Assembly (NCBI RefSeq): GCF_006352065.1
Contig: NZ_CP040915.1
Coordinates: 2,418,001 to 2,482,000, forward strand
Direction: 5' to 3'
From: Georgenia yuyongxinii
Lineage (GTDB): Bacteria > Actinomycetota > Actinomycetes > Actinomycetales > Actinomycetaceae
DNA: 64,000 nucleotides
Shown one piece after another: positions 54,130 through 62,824 of this stretch. Each line of letters opens with the position of its first letter. The first letter of the stretch is position 1. The position numbers and the translations under genes were made by a program. Under the pieces are notes generated by a model that was not told where the DNA came from, did no database searches, and worked only from the letters and a program-made list of their open reading frames with translations.

Positions 54130-54166
54130 GACGTCGCGGGTCGACGTCGCGGGTGACGTCGCGGTC
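54130..54166. repeat. 12-bp short tandem repeat, three copies
   Basis: GACGTCGCGGGT occurs at 54130-54141 and 54143-54154, and a near copy ending GGTC at 54155-54166, overlapping the last bases of the FAH gene. Function unknown; it may be simple slippage. Confidence 0.7.
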
Positions 54167-55085
54167 AGACCCGACTGGCGACGTCGGACGTGACGTAGCT
54201 GGTCAGGTCGGCGGTACGCACGGTGTTGCGCAGCTGGCCCAGTCCGCTCCCGGCGGTGACGACGACGTCGCCCTCCCCCAGGAAGATCTGCGGCTCACGG
54301 GCGTTGCCGATACCGGCCGGCGTGCCCGTCAGGATGACGTCCCCGGCCCGCAGGGTCATGCCGCGGCTGAGCTCGGCGATGATCCGCTCGAAGCGGAACG
54401 CCACCTGCGCCGTCGAGGCGTCCTGCAGCACCTGCCCGTTGAGCTCGCAGGAGAGCTGGATGCCGTAGGGGTCTGCGACGTCGTCGGGTGTGGTGAGCCA
54501 CGGGCCGAACGGCATGGAGCCGTCGATGCTCTTGCCCTTGAGCCACTGCCCGCCGTGGGCGCGCTGGAGGTCTCGCTGGGAGACGTCGTTGGCCAGGGCG
54601 AACCCGAACACGTGCTCCATGGCGCGGTCCTCGGGGATGGAGCGGCCGTCCTTGCCGATGACGATGGCGACCTCCGCCTCGTAGTCCCACTTCGCGCTCA
54701 GCTCCGGGTCGAACGCGATGTCGTCGTACGGGCCCACCACGGCCTGCGGGCCCTTGGTGAAGAAGGTGGGGTGCAGGGGCCGCCCCTCGGGTTCCTGTCC
54801 CTCCCGCTTGCCCTTCGACTCCTCGAAGTGGTCCCAGTAGTTCCACCCCGTGCACAGCACGTCGCGGTTGAACCGGGCCAGCGGTGCGGCGAGGTCGACC
54901 TCGGCCAGCGGGCGCACGTCGCCCGATGCCACGCGGGCGGCGACGGCCTCGAGCGCCGGGGCGCCGCCGCGGACGACGTCGTCGAGCGTGCCGGCGTCGG
55001 CGGGCAGGACGGTGACCGTGCCCGCACCGGCGTCGACGACGCCGATGCGGACCCCGTCACCGGTGCGGACGGAGGCGAACCTCAC
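54165..55085 (-). CDS. Fumarylacetoacetate hydrolase family protein
   Basis: A 306-residue FAH-domain enzyme. The metal ligands lie in the family pattern: KWDYEAEVAIVIGKDGR (E-x-E), FALANDVSQRDLQ (Asp), and the conserved Lys in GQWLKGKSIDG. GDVILTGTPAGIGNAREP is the closing motif. Family members hydrolyse C-C bonds or hydrate/decarboxylate keto-acids at the end of aromatic degradation routes (4-oxalocrotonate decarboxylase, acylpyruvase). The GTG overlaps the RidA stop (GTGA). Confidence 0.92.
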   Translation of the reverse strand: MRFASVRTGDGVRIGVVDAGAGTVTVLPADAGTLDDVVRGGAPALEAVAARVASGDVRPLAEVDLAAPLARFNRDVLCTGWNYWDHFEESKGKREGQEPEGRPLHPTFFTKGPQAVVGPYDDIAFDPELSAKWDYEAEVAIVIGKDGRSIPEDRAMEHVFGFALANDVSQRDLQRAHGGQWLKGKSIDGSMPFGPWLTTPDDVADPYGIQLSCELNGQVLQDASTAQVAFRFERIIAELSRGMTLRAGDVILTGTPAGIGNAREPQIFLGEGDVVVTAGSGLGQLRNTVRTADLTSYVTSDVASRV

Positions 55086-55486
55086 TCCTGGTCCCCGACG
55101 ACCGCGATGGCGTTGATCTCGATGAGGTAGTCCTTGTTCACGAACTTGGAGACCTCCACCATCGTCGAGGCGGGCGCGACGCCGGTGAAGTACTGCACGC
55201 GCACCTCGTGGATGGCCTTGAAGTCCTCCATGTTGCGCACGTAGACGTCCACCCGGGCGATGTCGTCCATGGTGCCGCCGGCCGCCTCGACGGCGGAGCG
55301 CAGGTTCTGGCAGACCTGGTGCGTCTGGGCCTTGACGTCTCCGACGCCGGTGACGCCACCCTCGGCGTTCCGGGCCGTCATGCCGGAGATGAAGACCAGC
55401 CGTCCGGCGGCGCGCGCCGCGGTGGCCTGGGCGAAGTGTCCGTTGGGGACCGCGAGCTCGTCGCTGCGGATCTCGACCTTGGGCAT
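55082..55486 (-). CDS. RidA-family deaminase
   Basis: A 134-residue YjgF/YER057c/UK114 protein. GHFAQATAARAAGRLVFISG opens the fold; the catalytic Arg is in VDVYVRNMEDF and the Glu in DYLIEINAIAVVG. General RidA proteins hydrolyse enamines/imines. In 2-aminophenol-type pathways a RidA homologue deaminates 2-aminomuconate. Being between a cupin and an FAH enzyme suggests such a pathway-specific deaminase here. AAGGAG precedes the ATG at 55486. Confidence 0.92.
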   Translation of the reverse strand: MPKVEIRSDELAVPNGHFAQATAARAAGRLVFISGMTARNAEGGVTGVGDVKAQTHQVCQNLRSAVEAAGGTMDDIARVDVYVRNMEDFKAIHEVRVQYFTGVAPASTMVEVSKFVNKDYLIEINAIAVVGDQE

Positions 55487-55512
55487 TGTGTTCTCCTTCT
55501 TCTCGCGCGCTG

Positions 55513-56061
55513 TCAGCGCGCGTCGTTGGGGTCGGTGTACCAGTCGGGCTGGGTCGGGTAGTGCGGGCCGTCGTAGAACTCCAGCAGCACCGTCTCCTCC
55601 TCGGCGAGGGTCGGGCCGTGCAGGCTGCCCTTGGGGTTCCAGTAGAACGAGCCGGGAGTGAGGGTCACGTTCGTGGGCACGTAGGTGTACCGGCCGGAGA
55701 GGCAGAACATGAACTGGTTGGAGGCGTGGGAGTGCCGGCTCGGGATGCCCGAGCCCTTCAGGAACCGCACGAGGGTGATCGAGGCGCCGGTGTCCTCGTC
55801 GCGCCACAGCGCCTTCTGGCTCAGCCCGGCGAGGGTCTTGTCGACCCACTCCAGGTCCGCGGTCTGCACGAGGATCTCCCGAAACCGGTGCGTGAGCTCA
55901 CCACCGACGACCGGGCCCTCCTGCTCGCGGGCGCCGTCGGCCGCGATCCCGCCGTAGCGGGCGGGCTCGGAGAGGTTCTCCGCCCACTCCTCCTCGGCGA
56001 CGGCCGCCGGCCGGGGCGGGCGAGGGACGAGCGGGAGCGCGACGTCCTGCTGCTCGGTCAT
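55513..56061 (-). CDS. Cupin protein (2,4'-dihydroxyacetophenone dioxygenase-like)
   Basis: A 182-residue single cupin. The metal site reads IPSRHSHASNQFMFCLSGRY (H-x-H) with a later His in GSLHGPTLAEEETVLLEFY. The layout resembles ChrR-type cupins and 2,4'-dihydroxyacetophenone dioxygenase, which cleaves a C-C bond with oxygen. It could be the ring- or side-chain-cleaving oxygenase of this cluster; no other classical dioxygenase is in view. The ATG overlaps the stop of the second cupin gene (ATGA). Confidence 0.85.
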   Translation of the reverse strand: MTEQQDVALPLVPRPPRPAAVAEEEWAENLSEPARYGGIAADGAREQEGPVVGGELTHRFREILVQTADLEWVDKTLAGLSQKALWRDEDTGASITLVRFLKGSGIPSRHSHASNQFMFCLSGRYTYVPTNVTLTPGSFYWNPKGSLHGPTLAEEETVLLEFYDGPHYPTQPDWYTDPNDAR

Positions 56062-56747
56062 GCGTGGTCCTTCCCGTGGGTGGTGAGGTAGTCGAGCGCG
56101 ACCACAAAGTAGGTGCGCGCTCGGTCGGTGTCGTTGGGAATCTCGTGCGCGCCGCCGTCGTGGAGCTGGACCGACGCGGCGAGGTCCTCGCCCTCGAGGT
56201 CGGCGTCGAGCTCGGCGAGCACGTGGCCGATCGGGTCGAGCGTGAGCCGGGCGGTCTGGCCGGGCGCGACGTCGACGGTCCAGACCCGTACGTACTCGGT
56301 GCCGATGACGGGGACGCGACCGTCCCCGGGGACGGGCAGGTCCGGGGTCTCGCCCTGGACGCTCCGCGCGCCGGGGCCGACGTCCACGACCACGCCGCCG
56401 GGGCGGTTCTCGCCCATGTCCTTCAGCTCGATGAGCCGGTTGCGGTACCGGGTGCCGCCGGTGTTGGTGAGCCGGTGGATCGGTGAGATGGGACGGAAGA
56501 CGGCGCCGCCGGAGTACTCCGAGACGTGCCGGGGCTCGCTGCCGTCCAGCCAGTCCATGCGCCCGGACGAGCCGGCCACCGAGAGCACGACGTACGGGTT
56601 GTGGTGCAGGTGCCACGGGTGCGTGCCGTCGGGCGGCAGCGTGACGTCCCACACCCGCACGACGTCGTTGTCGACCAGCCGGGTCGAGCCGACGTCGACC
56701 AGGGTCACCTTCGAGCCGTCGGGCGCCTCGACCACGTCACCGAACAT
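56058..56747 (-). CDS. Cupin protein, two-repeat type
   Basis: A 229-residue protein with one clear cupin metal site (HPWHLHHNPYVVLSVAG, then FRPISPIHRLTNTGG) in residues 40-110 and a weaker second cupin-like half from about 148 (EYVRVWTVDVAPGQTARL). Its role is unknown; it could be an oxygenase, isomerase or ligand-binding partner of the following cupin. The ATG lies inside the end of the Ldh gene (11-base overlap), so the genes are tightly coupled. Confidence 0.8.
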   Translation of the reverse strand: MFGDVVEAPDGSKVTLVDVGSTRLVDNDVVRVWDVTLPPDGTHPWHLHHNPYVVLSVAGSSGRMDWLDGSEPRHVSEYSGGAVFRPISPIHRLTNTGGTRYRNRLIELKDMGENRPGGVVVDVGPGARSVQGETPDLPVPGDGRVPVIGTEYVRVWTVDVAPGQTARLTLDPIGHVLAELDADLEGEDLAASVQLHDGGAHEIPNDTDRARTYFVVALDYLTTHGKDHA

Positions 56748-57828
56748 TGCTCTCCTCCTCGATCAGGTCTGTCTCGTCGGCCGCCGGCAGCTGGGCGCCG
56801 ACCAGGTCCGCAGCCCGGCGCAGGCCCTCCAGGACGCTGCCCTCGAGCGTGACGCCGGCGGTCTCGGCCCGGCGGCGACGGGCCTCCTCGGGCTGGCCGG
56901 GAAGGAGGACACGCTCCACGCCCGGGCGTGGCCGCGAGCGGAGCACCTCCTCCCCCAGCGCCGTGGCGCGCTGGGCGAACCCGCCGCCGAACGCCTCGGG
57001 GTTGATGGCGAGGAAGAAGTGGGCGCAGTCGTTGGGCGTGGCGGTGTCCTTGTACAGGCCCTGCACCGCCTGGCCGAACGCCCCGCCGGAGAGGACCCCC
57101 GTGAGCATGTCCACGACGAGCGCGAGACCGAAGCCCTTCGGCCCGCCGGTGGGCAGCAGCATGCCGGCGATGGCGGCGGTCGGGTCGGTGGTGGGGACGC
57201 CGTCGGCGTCGCTGGCCCATGTGTCCGGGATCGTCCGGCCCTCGGCCTCGGCCATGCGGATCTTGCCGAGTGCCGCCTCGGAGAGCGCCATGTCGAGCGT
57301 GACGGCATGGTCGGCGTCGTCGGCGGGGACGCCCACGGCCACGGGGTTGTTCCCGACCACCGGCTCGGCGCCGCCGACGGCGGGCATGAGCGGGCGGGTG
57401 TTCGACGTGGCCAGGCCGATGCATCCCGCGGCGGCGGCCTGTTGCGCGTAGGAGGCGGCGCGGCCGAAGTGGAAGGCGTGCCGCACGGTCACGGCACCGA
57501 TGCCGAACTGCTTGGCCTTGTCGACCGCCAGGTCCATGGCCTGCCGGCCCGTGAGCTGGCCGAGCGCGTGCCGCCCGTCCAGGACCGCGACCGCACCCGT
57601 GTCGGCGACCACCTCGGCGCGCTCGTGGCGGGAGACGGACCCGCTGCGCAGGCGCTCGACGTACATCGGCAGCAGCATGGTGCCGTGCGACGCGACGCCG
57701 CACATGTCCGCCTCGACGAGACTCTCGGCGACCTGCGCCGCGGCGTCAGCGGAGAACCCGACGCCCCGGAACACGGAGCCGACCGCGGCGCGCAGCCAGT
57801 CGGCGCTGACGGTAGTCGTTCCGTTCAC
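56737..57828 (-). CDS. Ldh_2 family (malate/L-lactate/ureidoglycolate) dehydrogenase
   Basis: A 363-residue NAD(P)-dependent dehydrogenase of the YlbC/ComC/AllD family. VEADMCGVASHGTMLLPMYV carries the catalytic His; the usual Arg after SHG-x-x is Leu here, which may change the carboxylate site. PVVGNNPVAVGVPADDADHA and GGPKGFGLALVVDML are the cofactor and closing motifs. It probably reduces or oxidises a 2-oxo/2-hydroxy acid. The GTG has AGGAGG four bases upstream. It heads the Ldh-cupin-cupin-RidA-FAH operon. Confidence 0.9.
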   Translation of the reverse strand: MNGTTTVSADWLRAAVGSVFRGVGFSADAAAQVAESLVEADMCGVASHGTMLLPMYVERLRSGSVSRHERAEVVADTGAVAVLDGRHALGQLTGRQAMDLAVDKAKQFGIGAVTVRHAFHFGRAASYAQQAAAAGCIGLATSNTRPLMPAVGGAEPVVGNNPVAVGVPADDADHAVTLDMALSEAALGKIRMAEAEGRTIPDTWASDADGVPTTDPTAAIAGMLLPTGGPKGFGLALVVDMLTGVLSGGAFGQAVQGLYKDTATPNDCAHFFLAINPEAFGGGFAQRATALGEEVLRSRPRPGVERVLLPGQPEEARRRRAETAGVTLEGSVLEGLRRAADLVGAQLPAADETDLIEEESNVR

Positions 57829-57839
57829 GAGACCTCCTG

Positions 57840-57862
57840 TGATTTGTGATATCTGATACCCC
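57840..57862 (-). promoter_or_regulatory. Operator-like site before the Ldh operon
   Basis: On the minus strand the stretch reads GGTATCAGATATCACAAATC, 12-34 bases before the GTG at 57828. Its core ATCAGATATCA differs from the ATCAGATGTCA core of the 47158 site at one base. TCTGATAC also occurs beside the Liv promoter (62825-62832). No clean -35/-10 pair could be placed around it, so it may act at or below the start of transcription. Confidence 0.45.
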
Positions 57863-57977
57863 ATCATGCCATGGCTTTCGGCGAAAGGGGAGTCCTGACG
57901 GTCCGGGTCCTTCGGTGAGGCGCCGGCCGGGCGGGGTAGGGCGGCGGACGTGCCAGACGCCGTCGTCGCCCCAGCGG

Positions 57978-59150
57978 CTACTGGACGGACCCGTCGTCGC
58001 CGGTCCGGGCACCCACGGCGACCGCCGTGTCTGTCGGGGCCGACGCCGGACCCACGCCGGGCTGCCGGCGCGCTCGTGCGATGCTCCGTCGGCTGATGGC
58101 GTCCCAGGGCCTGCGCAGCGCGAACTCCTTGCCGCCGGTCAGACCCTCGGGCCGCAGGAGCAGCATGAGCACCAGCACGGCGCCCAGGATGATCAGGCGG
58201 GCGCCCTCGGGGATCGTGACGATGACCGGCCCCAGGACGACGCCGGACTGGAACATCTGCAGCAGCGAGTCGAGCACCGAGAAGGTGATCGTGCCGGCCA
58301 CCGCGCCCCACAGGCTGTTGCGCCCGCCCAGCACGAGCATCGCGATGAGGATGAAGGTGTACTCGATGCCGAGCTGGGAGGCCTGGACCACGCGGTTGGT
58401 CTCCGCCCACAGCGCCCCGCCGAGCCCGGCGACGGCACCGGAGACGGTGAACGCCACCACCCGGTGCCAGGTGACGTGCACGCCCGAGGCCGGCGCGGCG
58501 ATGAGGGACTCCCGGCTCGCCCGCAGCAGCCGGGCGCTGCGGGTCTGCTGGTAGATCCACGACACCACGATCACGGCGATCGCGAGGTAGAGCAGCTCCT
58601 GCAGCCCGAGGGCGTTGGGGATGCCCACCATGGACTGGCCGCTGGGCGGGGCGACCTTGGTCCAGTAGGTGAGCACCACGCCCACCATGAGCAGCAGGGC
58701 GAAGGTGGCGATGCCGGCCTGCAGGCCGTTGGCGCGCATGAGGAACGGGGCGAAGATCGCGGCGAGGACGCCGCCGCCGACGACGGCGAGGAGCAGCGCC
58801 GCCCAGAGCGGCAACTGGGCGTCGACCAGGAACGGGAAGGGGTCGGCCAGGATGTTTCCCTTGAGGACGGGGTCGATGACCATCAGCCCATAGGTCCACG
58901 CGCCGACCGCGACGAAGGCGACGTGCCCGAAGGACAGCACCCCAGAGTTGCCGATGAAGATCTGCAGGCCGACCACGATGACGAGGCTGACCAGGAAGTA
59001 CTCGGCCTGCACGACCAGCGATCCGCCGCCGAGGCTCGCGACGAGGACGACGAGGTAGAGCACCAGCACGGGGCCGCCGAGGCTGACCAGACGTGCGCCC
59101 CAGCCGGGGACGGCAGTGGCGGTCCGCGCGGTGGTGGTGTCGGTGTTCAT
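57978..59150 (-). CDS. livM: Branched-chain-type ABC importer permease LivM
   Basis: A 390-residue permease with about ten transmembrane helices. GNSGVLSFGHVAFVAVGAWT is the LivM hallmark near the N terminus; IAMLVLGGRNSLWGAVAGTI is the conserved late loop. A 50-residue hydrophilic C-terminal tail (RRPWDAISRRSIARARRQPG) is longer than usual. It is the last gene of the five-gene Liv operon; its ATG overlaps the LivH stop. A 149-base gap separates it from the Ldh gene. Confidence 0.93.
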   Translation of the reverse strand: MNTDTTTARTATAVPGWGARLVSLGGPVLVLYLVVLVASLGGGSLVVQAEYFLVSLVIVVGLQIFIGNSGVLSFGHVAFVAVGAWTYGLMVIDPVLKGNILADPFPFLVDAQLPLWAALLLAVVGGGVLAAIFAPFLMRANGLQAGIATFALLLMVGVVLTYWTKVAPPSGQSMVGIPNALGLQELLYLAIAVIVVSWIYQQTRSARLLRASRESLIAAPASGVHVTWHRVVAFTVSGAVAGLGGALWAETNRVVQASQLGIEYTFILIAMLVLGGRNSLWGAVAGTITFSVLDSLLQMFQSGVVLGPVIVTIPEGARLIILGAVLVLMLLLRPEGLTGGKEFALRRPWDAISRRSIARARRQPGVGPASAPTDTAVAVGARTGDDGSVQ

Positions 59151-60025
59151 GCGCGCTCCAGGACGGGGCCGCGGACCAGGAGGCCCGACGGCTTGAGGAT
59201 GAGGATCACCATGACGACGGCGAAGACGAACGCGTTGCGGAAGTTGACGACGTCGCCGGGGAGGTAGCTGGTGAGGATCGAGGAGACGAACCCGACCACG
59301 AAGCCGCCGACGACGGCGGACCCCAGCTTGTCGATGCCGCCGATGACCGCGCCGATGAGCGCGAGGACGGTGATGTTGACGCCGAAGGTGGGCGACACCG
59401 CCCCGGTCTGCACGACGAGCGCGAACCCGACCGCCGCCGCCAGCGCCCCGCTGATGCCGAACGTCAGCGCGATCACCTTGTTCGCCCGCACGCCCAGCAG
59501 GCGGGCGGTGGCGAAGTCGGTAGAGGCCGCCTGCACCTGGAGCCCGAGGCTGGACCGGTTGAGGAACTGGTGCAGGGCCAGCAGCAGCAGACCGGCGACG
59601 ACGATGGTGACCAGGGAGAGCATCTGCACCCGGACGCCGCCGATCTCCACCGAGCGGGCGAGCGCGGGCGCGACGGCCGCCGTGCGGACGTTGTTGCCGA
59701 AGACGATCTCGTAGACCCGCTGGAGCAAGAAGCTCAGCCCGAAGCTCGCGATGAGCAAGGTCGAGGCGTCCGCTCGTCGCATCCGCCGGAAGACGGCGAA
59801 CTCGAGCACCAGCGCGAGCAGCACGGAGGCCGCGATCGCCAGCGCCAGGGAGATGACGGCGCCCCAGTGCCAGGTGAGCACGAGCGTGTAGGCGGCGATG
59901 GTGATGATCTCGCCGTGCGCGAAGTTGGCCAGGCGCATGACGCCGAAGACCAGGCCGATCCCCAGTGCGGCGAGCCCGTACAGGGCGCCGGTGGAGATGG
60001 CGTCGATGAGTCCTTGGATGATCAT
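59147..60025 (-). CDS. livH: Branched-chain-type ABC importer permease LivH
   Basis: A 292-residue permease with about eight transmembrane helices. LIDAISTGALYGLAALGIGL and MRLANFAHGEIITIAAYTLV are the N-terminal LivH signatures; ALIGAVIGGIDKLGSAVVGG is the conserved late loop. It pairs with LivM to form the channel. ATG overlaps the LivF stop by four bases. Confidence 0.94.
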   Translation of the reverse strand: MIIQGLIDAISTGALYGLAALGIGLVFGVMRLANFAHGEIITIAAYTLVLTWHWGAVISLALAIAASVLLALVLEFAVFRRMRRADASTLLIASFGLSFLLQRVYEIVFGNNVRTAAVAPALARSVEIGGVRVQMLSLVTIVVAGLLLLALHQFLNRSSLGLQVQAASTDFATARLLGVRANKVIALTFGISGALAAAVGFALVVQTGAVSPTFGVNITVLALIGAVIGGIDKLGSAVVGGFVVGFVSSILTSYLPGDVVNFRNAFVFAVVMVILILKPSGLLVRGPVLERA

Positions 60026-60780
60026 GATCCGAAGTACGCCTTCGTGAGGAGGTCTTCGTCCTGGGCCGCGTCGGGTGTCAGCTCGAGCGTGATCCGCCCG
60101 TCGTGGAGCACGTAGGTGCGGTCCGCGAAGGCGATGGTGAACTCGGCGCGCTGCTCGACCACGAGGATCGAGGTGCCCTGGGCCCGGACGGCCTCCAGCG
60201 CCTCGAAGACGGTGTCGACGGCGGTCGGCGAGAGGCCGAGGGAGGGTTCGTCGAGCATCAGCACGTCGGGCCTCGCGAGCAGGGCGCGGCCGATGGCGAG
60301 CTGCTGCTGCTGGCCGCCCGAGAGCAGGCCGGCGGAGCGGCCGCCGAACTCGCGCAGGATCGGGAAGAGGTCGAGGACCTGCTCGAGGTCCTCGTCGATA
60401 CCGGTGCGGTCGCGTCGTCCGACGAGGCCGAGGCGGAGGTTGTTGCGGACCGAGAGGTCCCCGAAGATGTGCCGGCCCTCGGGGACGAGCGCCAGGCCGC
60501 TGCGGATGACGTTCTCGGGGGCGAGCCCGGTGATGTCGCGCCCAGCCAGCCTGACGGCGCCGGCGCTGGTCCGCACGGCGCCCATGAGCGCCTGCAGGGT
60601 GGAGGACTTCCCCGCACCGTTCGGCCCGATGAGGCCGACCGTCTCGCCGCGTCCGACGGCGAAGGAGATGCCCTTCACCGCGGGGACGCCGCTGTACCGG
60701 ACCTCGAGGCCGGCGACCTCGAGCATGGGCTCTTGCTGCGTCGTCGGCTCGAGCGCCGACTCAGGCTGCGTCGTGGGCAC
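60022..60780 (-). CDS. livF: Branched-chain-type ABC importer ATPase LivF
   Basis: A 252-residue ATPase. Walker A GPNGAGKS, the LivF-specific LVPEGRHIFGDLSVRNNL, signature LSGGQQQQL, Walker B VLMLDEPS and LGLSPTAVDTVFEAL are all present. About 20 N-terminal residues are extra. The GTG start overlaps the LivG end by 20 bases; a later in-frame start at MLEVAGL is also possible. Confidence 0.94.
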   Translation of the reverse strand: MPTTQPESALEPTTQQEPMLEVAGLEVRYSGVPAVKGISFAVGRGETVGLIGPNGAGKSSTLQALMGAVRTSAGAVRLAGRDITGLAPENVIRSGLALVPEGRHIFGDLSVRNNLRLGLVGRRDRTGIDEDLEQVLDLFPILREFGGRSAGLLSGGQQQQLAIGRALLARPDVLMLDEPSLGLSPTAVDTVFEALEAVRAQGTSILVVEQRAEFTIAFADRTYVLHDGRITLELTPDAAQDEDLLTKAYFGS

Positions 60781-61519
60781 GTCCGCTCCTCCCCAGGTAG
60801 GCCTCGGCGAGGGCCTCGCTGCGCTGCACCGTCTCCGGCGTGCCCTCGAGGAAGCTCTTCCCCTGGACGACGACGTGGATGGTGTCGCAGACGGCCATGA
60901 TCAGCCGGATGTTGTGGTCGATGAGCAGCACGCCGGTGCCCTCCGCCGCGATCGAGCGGACGACGTCGCCGAACTCGCCGATCTCGCCCTCGTTGAGGCC
61001 GGCGGCGGGCTCGTCGAGCAGCAGGTAGCGCGGTTCGATCGCGAGGGCCCGGGCGACGCCGAGGCGCCGCTCGGTGCCGTGCGGCAGGGCCGCCGCGAGC
61101 TGGTTGGCGCGGTCGGCGATGCCGAGCCGCTCCATGAGCTCGGTCGCCCGGCGGCGGGCCTCCGCCCGCCGCCGGCCGGTGCCGAGGGCAGCCACCTCGA
61201 TGTTCTCCCGCACCGAGAGCCCGTGGTACGTGTGGCCGTGCTGGAACGTCCGGGCCAGGCCGTTGCGCGCCTTGGTGCGCGCGTCGGTCCTGGTGACGTC
61301 CACGCCGTCCATCGTCACCGTGCCGGTGTCCGGCCGGTCGTACCCGCTGATGATGTTCACCAGCGTGGACTTCCCCGCGCCGTTCGGGCCGATCAGCCCG
61401 AGGACGGCGCCGCTCGTGACGGTCAGGTCGACGCCCACAAGGGCCTTGACCCCCCGGAAGGACCGGGTGATACCGCTGACGGCGAGAGTCTTCGTCATGG
61501 TGGCTGCCTGTTCGCTCAT
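60761..61519 (-). CDS. livG: Branched-chain-type ABC importer ATPase LivG
   Basis: A 252-residue ATPase. Walker A GPNGAGKS, ARNGLARTFQHGHTYHGLSV (Q loop), GTERRLGVARALAIEPRYLL (a degenerate signature, usual in LivG) and Walker B LLLDEPAAGLNEGE are visible; IDHNIRLIMAVCD is the switch. It works with LivF. ATG overlaps the binding-protein stop. Confidence 0.94.
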   Translation of the reverse strand: MSEQAATMTKTLAVSGITRSFRGVKALVGVDLTVTSGAVLGLIGPNGAGKSTLVNIISGYDRPDTGTVTMDGVDVTRTDARTKARNGLARTFQHGHTYHGLSVRENIEVAALGTGRRRAEARRRATELMERLGIADRANQLAAALPHGTERRLGVARALAIEPRYLLLDEPAAGLNEGEIGEFGDVVRSIAAEGTGVLLIDHNIRLIMAVCDTIHVVVQGKSFLEGTPETVQRSEALAEAYLGRSGRAHDAA

Positions 61520-62751
61520 CCTGCGAAGGTGACCTTCTCGGGCGCGCGCTCCTCGACGAACGCGAGCTTGCCGTCCTTGACCTGCAGCACCCGCATGGGC
61601 CGCTCGACGGAGATGTGCAGCTCCTCGGTGAACTTGGTGGGGCCGGCCATGAGGTCCAGCTCGCCCATCGTCTCGAGCGCGGCTGTCAGCTTGTCGCCGT
61701 CCCAGCTGCCGGCCTCCTCGTAGGCGGCTTTGATGGCCTGGAGGGTGGAGTGCCCGGCGACGAACGCGCCGACGGAAGGACGCTCGCCGTAGGCGGCCTC
61801 GTAGGCGTCGGCGGCCTCGTTGACGGCGGGGTTGGGGTCGTCGCCGTTCTTCGCGGCATAGGTGACCACGTAGTAGTCGCTCAGGCCAGGGATGCCGCCG
61901 GTCCAGAAGTCACCGTCCATGCCGAAGCCGGAGATGATCGGCGCGTTCACGCCGCCGTCGCGCATCTCCTTGGCGACGGTGGCGCCGCCCGGGGAGTAGC
62001 CGCAGTTGGCGATGACGGCCGGCTCCTCGCCCGCCGCGACGGCGGAGACCGTCTCGCGGACGGAGTCGCCCTGCTGGTAGTCGTACTTGGAGACGATCGT
62101 GCCGCCGAGCTCGGTGAAGCGCTTCTCGAAGATCTCGCACTGGTTCTGCGTGTACTTCAGGGTGGTGTCCGTGAGGAGGACGGCGCTGGTCCAGCCCTGC
62201 TCGTAGGCGAACTCGGCCTGGATCGTGGCCTCGCCGGGGGTCCCAGAGCCCATCGAGAACCCGTTCTCCAGCCCGCCGGCCGGCCCGTAGATCGGGTCGC
62301 CGATGCAGGGGGCGATGCTCAGGACGTTCTCGGTCTCGGCGACGAGCGCGGCCGGGGAGGAGACGTCGTAGTCGCAGGTGACGATGAGGACCTCGGCACC
62401 GCCACTGATGAGCTCGGTCGCCGCCGAGGCGTACCGGTCGAGGTTCGTGCCGGTGTCGATGACCTTCAGCTCGATCTGCTGCCCGCCGATACCACCCGCG
62501 GCGTTGAGCGTCTCGGCCTCCAGCTTCATGGCGTTCAGGGGCGGGGTGTCGATCGGGCCCATGAAGCCCGACGACGCCATGACCACGCCGATGGTCACGG
62601 TCTCGGCGCTGCCGGAGGGCTGGGTGCCCGCGGCACCGTCGGAGGTCTCCGCGGAGGGCGCGGGTTCCTCTTGGGCGCTGGAGACGCAACCGGCCAGGAG
62701 GAGCGCCACGCCGGCAAGACCGGCGAGCGGTGCGATGCGAGGGAGGGACAT
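61516..62751 (-). CDS. Periplasmic-type binding lipoprotein of the Liv importer
   Basis: A 411-residue receptor of the Peripla_BP_6 (LivJ-like) family. Residues 1-22 are a lipoprotein signal ending LLAGC; a Ser/Glu/Gly-rich linker follows. VTIGVVMASSGFMGPIDTPP, then NAAGGIGGQQIELKVIDTGT, opens the domain. Many Liv-type systems in catabolic clusters import aromatic acids rather than amino acids, and the neighbours suggest this here. It heads the Liv operon. Confidence 0.92.
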   Translation of the reverse strand: MSLPRIAPLAGLAGVALLLAGCVSSAQEEPAPSAETSDGAAGTQPSGSAETVTIGVVMASSGFMGPIDTPPLNAMKLEAETLNAAGGIGGQQIELKVIDTGTNLDRYASAATELISGGAEVLIVTCDYDVSSPAALVAETENVLSIAPCIGDPIYGPAGGLENGFSMGSGTPGEATIQAEFAYEQGWTSAVLLTDTTLKYTQNQCEIFEKRFTELGGTIVSKYDYQQGDSVRETVSAVAAGEEPAVIANCGYSPGGATVAKEMRDGGVNAPIISGFGMDGDFWTGGIPGLSDYYVVTYAAKNGDDPNPAVNEAADAYEAAYGERPSVGAFVAGHSTLQAIKAAYEEAGSWDGDKLTAALETMGELDLMAGPTKFTEELHISVERPMRVLQVKDGKLAFVEERAPEKVTFAG

Positions 62752-62824
62752 GTCACCACCGAGTTTCTGTTGGGGGTCCGAGGACAGGATCAGGCGGTCG
62801 GGCCGGCGCCTGTGCCGGCCAGGG

